Origin: Streptomyces collinus
GTDB lineage: Bacteria; Actinomycetota; Actinomycetes; Streptomycetales; Streptomycetaceae
NCBI RefSeq assembly: GCF_031348265.1
Contig: NZ_CP133771.1
Coordinates: 2,666,001-2,730,000 of the forward strand
Direction of reading: 5' to 3'
Length of the DNA stretch: 64,000 nt
A program made the position numbers and the translations under genes. This document shows positions 58,615 through 64,000 of this stretch, one piece after another; within the stretch, counting starts at the first letter, position 1; every line of letters begins with the position of its first letter. Under the pieces are notes generated by a model. It saw only the letters and a list, made by a program, of their open reading frames with translations. It was not told the origin of the DNA and made no database searches.

Positions 58615-60126
58615 TCAGGCCAGCCGGATCACGTTCCAGGACAGCGGCTCCAGGACGGCGCTCAGCGTGCCGTCCCGCAGGGCCGTGCCGTCGACCGGGT
58701 GGGGGGCGACCCGCTCGGGGTCGTCCAGGGTGTTGCGGGCGTCGGGGTCGGCGTCCGCGAGGGCGCTGTGCTCGACCACGCGGGTCAGGTCGAGGCCGCT
58801 GAGGGCGACGTCGAGCGGCAGAGCGTCGGTGCGGCTGCGGTTGACGGCGAAGACGGTGACGGTGCCGTCCTCGGCGCGCACGGCGGTGGCGTGCAGCAGG
58901 TCGGTCTCGCCGTACTTCTTCGTCTCGTGCTTCGGCGAGTCCACGCGGACGTCCAGGACCCGGCCGCGGCCGTACTTGCTCGCCTGCGCGAACGGGAAGA
59001 ACGTGGTCTGGCGCCAGGCCGGGCCGCCGGGCTCGGTCATGATCGGCGCGATGACGTTGACGAGCTGCGCGAGGCAGGCGACCGTGACGCGGTCGGCGTG
59101 CCGGAGCAGGGCGATGAGGAGCGAGCCGAAGACGACCGCGTCCATGACGCTGTAGTTGTCCTCCAGCAGGCGCGGGGCCTCGGCCCAGTCCCGCGCGCCG
59201 GAGTTCTCGATCTCGTGCCACTGAGAGATGTACCAGACGTTCCACTCGTCGAAGGAGAGGTTGATCTTCTTCTTCGACTTCAGCTTCGCGCCGATGTGGT
59301 CGGCGGTGGCGACCACGTTCTCGATGAAGGACTCCATGTCGACGGCGGAGGCCAGGAAGGAGTCGAGGTCGCCGTCCTCGGGCTGGTAGTAGGCGTGCAG
59401 GGAGATGTAGTCGACGAGGTCGTACGTCTCCTCCAGGACCGTCGCCTCCCACGCGGCGAAGGTCGGCATGGACTGGCTGGAGGAGCCGCAGGCGACGAGT
59501 TCGACGCCCGGATCGATCTGGCGCATCGCGCGGGCGGTCTCGGCGGCGGTCCGGCCGTACTCCTGGGCGGTCTTGTGGCCGGTCTGCCAGGGGCCGTCCA
59601 TCTCGTTGCCGAGGCACCAGAGGGTGATGCCGAAGGGGTCCTTGTCGCCGTGCGCGGCCCGGAGGTCGGACAGGGCCGTGCCGGCGGGGTGGTTGGCGTA
59701 CTCCTGGAGTTCGAGGGCCTCGGCGACACCCCGGGTGCCGAGGTTGAGGGCCATCATGGGCTCGGCCTGGGGGCCGATCTTCTTCAGGAAGGCGATGTAC
59801 TCGGAGAGGCCGAAGCGGTTGGTCTCCGTGGAGCGCCATGCAAGGTCGAGGCGGCGGGGACGGTCCTCGACCGGGCCGACCGAGTCCTCCCACTTGTAGC
59901 CGGAGACGAAGTTGCCGCCGGGGTAGCGGATGGCCGTGACGCCGAGTTCGCGGACGAGGTCCAGGACGTCCTGGCGGAGGCCGGCTTCGTCGGCTGCGGG
60001 GTGGCCGGGTTCGAAGATGCCGGTGTAGACGCAGCGGCCGAGGTGTTCCACGAAGCTGCCGAAGAGGCGAGGGTTGACCTCACCGACGGTGAATGCGGGG
60101 TCGAGGGTGAAGCGGGCCTTGTGCAT
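58615..60126 (-). CDS. GH51 alpha-L-arabinofuranosidase, cytoplasmic
   Basis: A 503-residue intracellular GH51 enzyme of standard length. The acid/base Glu is in LWCLGNEMDGPWQ and the nucleophile Glu in LSFDEWNVWY; the RYPGGNFVSGYKWEDSVGP substrate loop and the C-terminal beta-sandwich are intact. It removes arabinose from imported arabino-oligosaccharides. It is the last gene of an operon with the sugar-binding protein and two permeases, 60 bases after the second permease. Confidence 0.93.
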   Translation of the reverse strand: MHKARFTLDPAFTVGEVNPRLFGSFVEHLGRCVYTGIFEPGHPAADEAGLRQDVLDLVRELGVTAIRYPGGNFVSGYKWEDSVGPVEDRPRRLDLAWRSTETNRFGLSEYIAFLKKIGPQAEPMMALNLGTRGVAEALELQEYANHPAGTALSDLRAAHGDKDPFGITLWCLGNEMDGPWQTGHKTAQEYGRTAAETARAMRQIDPGVELVACGSSSQSMPTFAAWEATVLEETYDLVDYISLHAYYQPEDGDLDSFLASAVDMESFIENVVATADHIGAKLKSKKKINLSFDEWNVWYISQWHEIENSGARDWAEAPRLLEDNYSVMDAVVFGSLLIALLRHADRVTVACLAQLVNVIAPIMTEPGGPAWRQTTFFPFAQASKYGRGRVLDVRVDSPKHETKKYGETDLLHATAVRAEDGTVTVFAVNRSRTDALPLDVALSGLDLTRVVEHSALADADPDARNTLDDPERVAPHPVDGTALRDGTLSAVLEPLSWNVIRLA

Positions 60127-60186
60127 GTTCGCCTTTCGGGGTGGGTGGTTCGTCTTTCGTGGGCGGCTGCCGCGCAGCCGACATGA

Positions 60187-61020
60187 TCACTGGCCTGCCA
60201 GACCCGTGTGGGCCACGCCCGCCACTATCTGCCTCTGGAAGAACACGAACACGATGATCAGTGGCAGGCCCGCCATCAGGCCGCCGGCCATGAGCTGGGC
60301 CCATTGGATGCCGTAGGAGTTCATGACGGTCGCGATGCCGTTCGGCATGGTCATCAGGTCGGGGTTGTTGGTCACCATGTACGGCCAGAGGAAGTTGTTC
60401 CACGAGGCGATGAAGGTGAAGATGCCGACCGCCGCCAGGGAGGGGCGGGAGAGCGGGAGGACGATGGTGAAGAAGACGCGCCAGCGGCCGGCGCCGTCGA
60501 TGAAGGCGGCCTCCTCCAGTTCACGCGGGATGCCCTGGAAGAACTTGTAGAGGATGTAGACCATCGCGGCGGGCGCGCACTGCGGCAGGATCATGCCCCA
60601 GTAGGTGTCGACCATGCCCATCTGCTGGACGGTGGTGAACAGCGGCACGCCGAGGACGGCGGGCGAGATCATCAGGCCCGCCATGACCAGGCCCATCAGG
60701 ACGTTCTTGCCGCGGAACTCGGTGCGGGCGAAGCCGTAGCCGGCCAGGGCGCTCACCAGCAGGACGACGGACGTCACGCAGACCGAGACGACCAGGGAGT
60801 TCACGAACCAGTTGGTGATGTTGCCGGAGTCGAACAGGGCCTGCCAGGCCTGGCCCGTCCAGTCCTCGGGGAGCCAGTGCGCCGGGACCTCCACCGCCTC
60901 GGTCTCGGACTTGAGCGAGGTGAACAGGCCCCAGGCGAAGGGGGCGAGGAAGACGACCGACACGGCCGTGCCGAGGAGGGTGAGCAGGATCTGGCTGGGC
61001 GTCCACGCCTTGGTGGTCAT
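60187..61020 (-). CDS. CUT1 sugar ABC transporter permease, MalG/AraQ type
   Basis: A 277-residue permease with six hydrophobic segments and the EAA loop ELEEAAFIDGAGRWRVFFTIVL characteristic of MalG-type subunits. It forms a heterodimer with the upstream MalF-type permease, whose stop it overlaps by 4 bases (ATGA). No ATPase gene is present in the operon, so a shared ATPase such as MsiK must supply energy. Arabino-oligosaccharides are the likely cargo given the linked GH51 gene. Confidence 0.9.
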   Translation of the reverse strand: MTTKAWTPSQILLTLLGTAVSVVFLAPFAWGLFTSLKSETEAVEVPAHWLPEDWTGQAWQALFDSGNITNWFVNSLVVSVCVTSVVLLVSALAGYGFARTEFRGKNVLMGLVMAGLMISPAVLGVPLFTTVQQMGMVDTYWGMILPQCAPAAMVYILYKFFQGIPRELEEAAFIDGAGRWRVFFTIVLPLSRPSLAAVGIFTFIASWNNFLWPYMVTNNPDLMTMPNGIATVMNSYGIQWAQLMAGGLMAGLPLIIVFVFFQRQIVAGVAHTGLAGQ

Positions 61021-61955
61021 CGGGCGCTCTCCTCACGGTTGCGCAGCAGCCACATCCGGGCGAGGGCGACGGCCGCGATGATCACGAAGAAGATGACGGA
61101 GATCGCGGAGGCGTAGCCCACGCGGTAGCTGGTGAAGCCCTCTTCGAGGGTGTACTGCACGAAGGTGCGGGTCGATCCCTCCGGTCCGGGGAGGAAGTCC
61201 ATCATCACGACGGCCTGGTCGAAGACCTGGAGCGAGGCGAGGACCTGGAGGGCGATGACCAGGCCGGTGATGCTGCGCAGCATCGGCAGGGTGATGTGGA
61301 CCGTGCGGTGCCAGGCGTTCGCGCCGTCCAGTCTGGCGGCCTCGTAGAGGTGGTCCGGGATGCCCTGGAGGGCGGCGAGGTAGAGCAGGAAGCTGAAGCC
61401 GACGGTCCACCACAGGGTGGTGATGACGATGGCGAGCATCGCGTAGGACTTGTCGGTCAGCCAGGGCGTCTCCAGGCCGAAGACGTGGTCGATCATGCCG
61501 GTGCCGGGGTTGAACAGCCACTGCCACAGGTTGGCGGCGACGGTGGACGGCAGCAGGAACGGGGCGAAGAAGCAGAGCCGCCACAGCCACTTGCCGCGTT
61601 CGATGTGGTGGGCGAGCATCGCGAGGAGGAAGGCGAGGACGGTGATGCAGGGGACGACCAGGAGCGTGAAGTACGCGCTGTGGCCGAGGGAGTCCCACAC
61701 CAGGGGGTCGTCCAGGGCCTCGCGGTAGTTGTCGAGGCCGACGAAGCTCGCGCCCTCGCCCGTGATGTTGGCGTCGGTGAAGCTGAGGTAGACGCCGCGC
61801 AGCAGCGGCCAGATCACGAACAGGGCGAAGAGCAGCAGGAACGGGGCGACGAACCAGCCGCCGTGCTGGAAGCCCTGTCTGCGGCGGAGGGTGGCGCTGC
61901 CGGCGGCGGTCCTCGCGCGTGCGGGTGCGGCGATGGTGTGGGCGCTGGTCGCCAT
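61017..61955 (-). CDS. CUT1 sugar ABC transporter permease, MalF/AraP type
   Basis: A 312-residue permease with about six membrane segments and the loop DHLYEAARLDGANAWHRTVH (EAA motif). ATG 61955 overlaps the last base of the binding-protein stop (TGATG), and its own stop overlaps the MalG-type start. A longer frame upstream lies inside the binding-protein gene and is not used. It is part of the arabino-oligosaccharide-type importer. Confidence 0.9.
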   Translation of the reverse strand: MATSAHTIAAPARARTAAGSATLRRRQGFQHGGWFVAPFLLLFALFVIWPLLRGVYLSFTDANITGEGASFVGLDNYREALDDPLVWDSLGHSAYFTLLVVPCITVLAFLLAMLAHHIERGKWLWRLCFFAPFLLPSTVAANLWQWLFNPGTGMIDHVFGLETPWLTDKSYAMLAIVITTLWWTVGFSFLLYLAALQGIPDHLYEAARLDGANAWHRTVHITLPMLRSITGLVIALQVLASLQVFDQAVVMMDFLPGPEGSTRTFVQYTLEEGFTSYRVGYASAISVIFFVIIAAVALARMWLLRNREESAR

Positions 61956-63310
61956 CAGGCGGCACCTCCTTCTGCGGCGGTCTTCCCGTCCATGGGGTTC
62001 TTCGTGGCGAGGAGCTGGGTGAGCGCCTTCTTCATGCGGTCGGCCGCGGTCTGCGGCTCGGCGGAGCCCATCGTGGAGGAGACGACGACGGGACCGACGC
62101 GCTGGGCGAGGATGCCGGTGGAGCCCGCGAACCACACCTTGGGCTCGGTGGCCTGGTGGTCCATGGCGGAGACGTACGCGCTCTGCGGGTCCAGCTTCTT
62201 GTACGCCGCCGTGGACAGGGTGGGGGTGTACGCGGGGATGTGGCCGCCGGCCGCCCACTGCTGGGCGTGCTGGACGACGTAGGCGGCGAGCCGGTGGGCG
62301 GCCTCGTTGGCGGGGCCGCCGCGGTCGGACTGGTGCGGCAGGACGAAGGAGTGGGACTCGGCGTGGGTGGCCTGCCTGCCGAAGACGGGCGGCAGGGGGG
62401 TCGCTCCGTAGTCGAGCTTCGCTCCGGAGTAGACGGGGACCGACCAGTTGCCCTCCCAGACGAAGGGGGAGCCGTTGATGAACTGTTCGGCGCTCGCGAG
62501 GCCTCCGAAGCCCGGGTCGGAGTACCCGTCGGTGACGTGCCGGCGCAGGAACTCCAGCACGTGGACGGCCTTGTCGGTGTCGAAGGTGACCTCGGTGCCG
62601 GCGTCGTTGAACCAGGTGCCGCCGAGCTGGGTGTAGAAGGCGACGAAGAACCACCACTGGAAGTTCTGGTCGGCGTTCCACATGCCGATGGTCTGGAGCC
62701 CCTTCTTCGTGGCCCGCTTGGCCTCCTTCAGGACGTCGAACCACTCGTCGGTGGAGGTGACGGGCACGATCCGGCCGTCGTCGCCGAGGAGCCCCGCCTT
62801 CTTCAGGACGTCCTTGCGGTAGAAGCAGAGCTGGACGTGGATGTCGAGCGGGAGGGCGTAGAGCTTGCCGTCGATGACGCCCCGCTTCCACAGGGTGGGG
62901 TTGTAGTCCTGCTCCCGGACGCCGTACTTGGCGAGCAGGCCGAGGTCCCAGGGGTCGAGGAGGCGGCCGGGTGCGAAGCCGGTGACGCGGCCGAGGTGCA
63001 TGACGCCGAGGTCGGGGGCGCGGTTGCCCGCCGCCGCCATGGCCAGTTTGGTGTAGAAGGGGCTGCCCCACTGGAGGGTGGAGTCCTTGACGGCGATGTC
63101 CGGGTTGGCCTGACGGAAGGCGTCCAGCATCGCGATCATGTTGGAGCCGTCGCCGCCGCTGAAGAGGTTCCAGTAACGCACCCGGGTGTCGGCGTCGGAG
63201 GCGAGTGCGTCGGCGCCGGTGCCGAGTGCGGCGAAGCCGAAACTGCTCGCGACGAAGAGGCCGCCGAGCCCGCCGAGAAGCTGCCTGCGGTTCAGGTCAG
63301 GTCGTCCCAT
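61955..63310 (-). CDS. Extracellular sugar-binding protein, Tat-type signal
   Basis: A 451-residue family 1 solute-binding protein. The N-terminus MGRPDLNRRQLLGGLGGLFV carries a twin-arginine motif (NRRQLL), with cleavage near ALA; no lipobox cysteine is seen, which is unusual for a Gram-positive binding protein. Features include YWNLFSGGDGSNMIAMLDAF, VWEGNWSVPVYSGAKLDYGA and YALPLDIHVQLCFYRKDVLK. It is the first gene of the importer-GH51 operon, downstream of the conserved sugar promoter. GGGCAGGG gives a modest ribosome site before ATG 63310. Confidence 0.88.
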   Translation of the reverse strand: MGRPDLNRRQLLGGLGGLFVASSFGFAALGTGADALASDADTRVRYWNLFSGGDGSNMIAMLDAFRQANPDIAVKDSTLQWGSPFYTKLAMAAAGNRAPDLGVMHLGRVTGFAPGRLLDPWDLGLLAKYGVREQDYNPTLWKRGVIDGKLYALPLDIHVQLCFYRKDVLKKAGLLGDDGRIVPVTSTDEWFDVLKEAKRATKKGLQTIGMWNADQNFQWWFFVAFYTQLGGTWFNDAGTEVTFDTDKAVHVLEFLRRHVTDGYSDPGFGGLASAEQFINGSPFVWEGNWSVPVYSGAKLDYGATPLPPVFGRQATHAESHSFVLPHQSDRGGPANEAAHRLAAYVVQHAQQWAAGGHIPAYTPTLSTAAYKKLDPQSAYVSAMDHQATEPKVWFAGSTGILAQRVGPVVVSSTMGSAEPQTAADRMKKALTQLLATKNPMDGKTAAEGGAA

Positions 63311-63341
63311 GCCCTGCCCTTGTGATCGATGACGGATAGCC

Positions 63342-63357
63342 GTTCGATATTTCGGAT
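63342..63357 (-). promoter_or_regulatory. Sugar-regulon 16-mer, site 5
   Basis: Plus-strand GTTCGATATTTCGGAT, at about +16 to +31 of the importer promoter and 32 bases before the start codon. Its geometry is the same as that of sites 2 and 4. Confidence 0.65.
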
Positions 63358-63379
63358 GACGCTCGTTACTTCGAACGGG

Positions 63380-63408
63380 ACCGTAAATTCGAAGCGCTTG
63401 CGCGTCAA
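63380..63408 (-). promoter_or_regulatory. Importer-GH51 operon promoter
   Basis: On the minus strand: -35 TTGACG (63403-63408), a 17-bp spacer with CGCTTCGAATT, and -10 TACGGT (63380-63385). A TTCGAA (63370-63375) covers the predicted start. The block from CGGACC upstream of -35 through -10 closely matches the arabinanase promoter at 47968-47996. Confidence 0.75.
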
Positions 63409-63559
63409 TGGTCCGGCCAGACTTGGGGCGGGACTTTTCCGGACAGGAGCAGTCGTTCCCTTGTGAACATCGAACGTCGGATCGCATGACGCGCACACTT
63501 TCGGGCGCGTAGTCTCGGACCCGCGACAGGCCGTCGGCCGGTGGTGAGAAGGGGGAGCG

Positions 63560-64000
63560 ATGGACATCGCGGGCGCGCGGGCCCGGGCCGCACGACTCTC
63601 CGCCGCGCTCAGGCGCTCACGCAGTGGCTCGGCCATGCGCGGCCTGGCCGCCGAACTGACCACCGCGGTGCGGAAAAGACCCGAGTACCCCGCCGACGTA
63701 CGGTCCCTGTGCCGGGCACTGTGCGAGGAGATGAGCAGCCGGCGCGGCGGGCGGCCCGTCGAGCTGCGCTTCGAGCGCTTCCCCGACGAGATCGAAGTGA
63801 CCGGCCTGTGGGTGGAGTTCCAGGACTTCGACCTCGTCATCGTCGAGGAACGGGCCGAGGCGGTGCAGCAGCTGGTCATCCTCGGGCACGAACTGTGGCA
63901 TCTGCACGCGGGGCACGGACACCACCACGGGGCGGGTGCGGCGGCGGCCCACGCGTTCGCCGGCCGGCCGGAGTGGGACGACGTCGCGCTCGCGGTGGCC
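63560..64000 (+). CDS. HExxH metallopeptidase/toxin-like protein, partial
   Basis: The first 147 codons of a gene cut by the window edge. ATG 63560 has GGGGGAG upstream, and the protein begins MDIAGARARAARLSAALRRS. A zinc motif HELWH (His110, Glu111, His114) follows in VILGHELWHLHAGHGHHHGA, preceded by WVEFQDFDLVIVEERAEAVQ. This resembles ImmA/IrrE-like or 'toxin-antitoxin toxin component' proteins that in Streptomyces lie in regulator-plus-membrane-protein clusters. The remainder and neighbours are outside the window, so the function is open. Confidence 0.7.
   Translation, partial: MDIAGARARAARLSAALRRSRSGSAMRGLAAELTTAVRKRPEYPADVRSLCRALCEEMSSRRGGRPVELRFERFPDEIEVTGLWVEFQDFDLVIVEERAEAVQQLVILGHELWHLHAGHGHHHGAGAAAAHAFAGRPEWDDVALAVA

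Noticed and set aside
55529..59155. 1208-codon open frame on the plus strand
   Set aside because: Shadow of the GH35 gene in another frame; the GH35 frame has the catalytic motifs, ribosome site and signal peptide.

Overview
The DNA is very GC-rich (third codon positions almost all G or C) and carries a fasR-fabD-fabH-acpP-fabF fatty-acid operon, an XRE/DUF397 gene pair beside an anti-sigma-type ATPase, and several sugar importers with secreted glycosidases. This points to the core chromosome of a Streptomyces species. There are no rRNA or tRNA genes, no CRISPR array and no phage block. The only mobile-looking DNA is a small inverted-repeat element at 5262-5430.

Layout. 1-7350: housekeeping genes (DUF1023 hydrolase, DUF4429/SHOCT protein, a MerR regulator with its aldo/keto reductase, GNAT, serine hydrolase, pirin) ending with the regulator FasR. 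7440-11078: fabD, fabH, acpP and fabF, the core type II fatty-acid synthase genes. 11246-27859: mixed genes (DUF3145, lipoprotein esterase, aldose epimerase, GH3 beta-glucosidase with a damaged TetR gene, RidA/LysR, an active-site-altered pyroglutamyl-peptidase homologue, M14 peptidase, Ohr, an MDR reductase with a MarR regulator, a gene relic at 26486-26986, an SCO2400-like zinc-ribbon protein).

28087-43418 is a sugar-uptake and catabolism island. It holds a ytfQ-ytfR-ytfT-yjfF importer, a LacI regulator, a GalD-type enolase-superfamily dehydratase, a zinc alcohol dehydrogenase, a U32-like TIM-barrel protein, a chvE-mmsA-mmsB importer and an aldose 1-epimerase whose signal peptide is out of frame. 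43590-45413 is an aminotransferase with a long Pro/Ala tail. 45498-47896 holds two secreted GH43 arabinanase-type enzymes. 48054-55498 is mixed: a whiJ/abaA-type cluster, an arginase relative, YciI, hydrolase, DUF4360 and Rrf2. 55623-63310 returns to plant-polysaccharide use: a GH35 beta-galactosidase, a GH51 arabinofuranosidase and a CUT1 importer with no ATPase of its own. The window ends in a truncated HExxH metallopeptidase gene.

How the parts fit. Secreted GH43 enzymes cut arabinan, binding protein and permeases import the products, intracellular GH51 releases arabinose, and the two CUT2 importers take up monosaccharides. A conserved 16-bp near-palindrome (GTYCGAAATMTCGAAC type) lies upstream of five of these sugar transcription units, at about +16 to +31 in the three where a clear promoter can be read. 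Two of those promoters, 15 kb apart, are nearly identical. This looks like one regulon for arabinan/galactose-type sugars and is the most interesting signal in the window.
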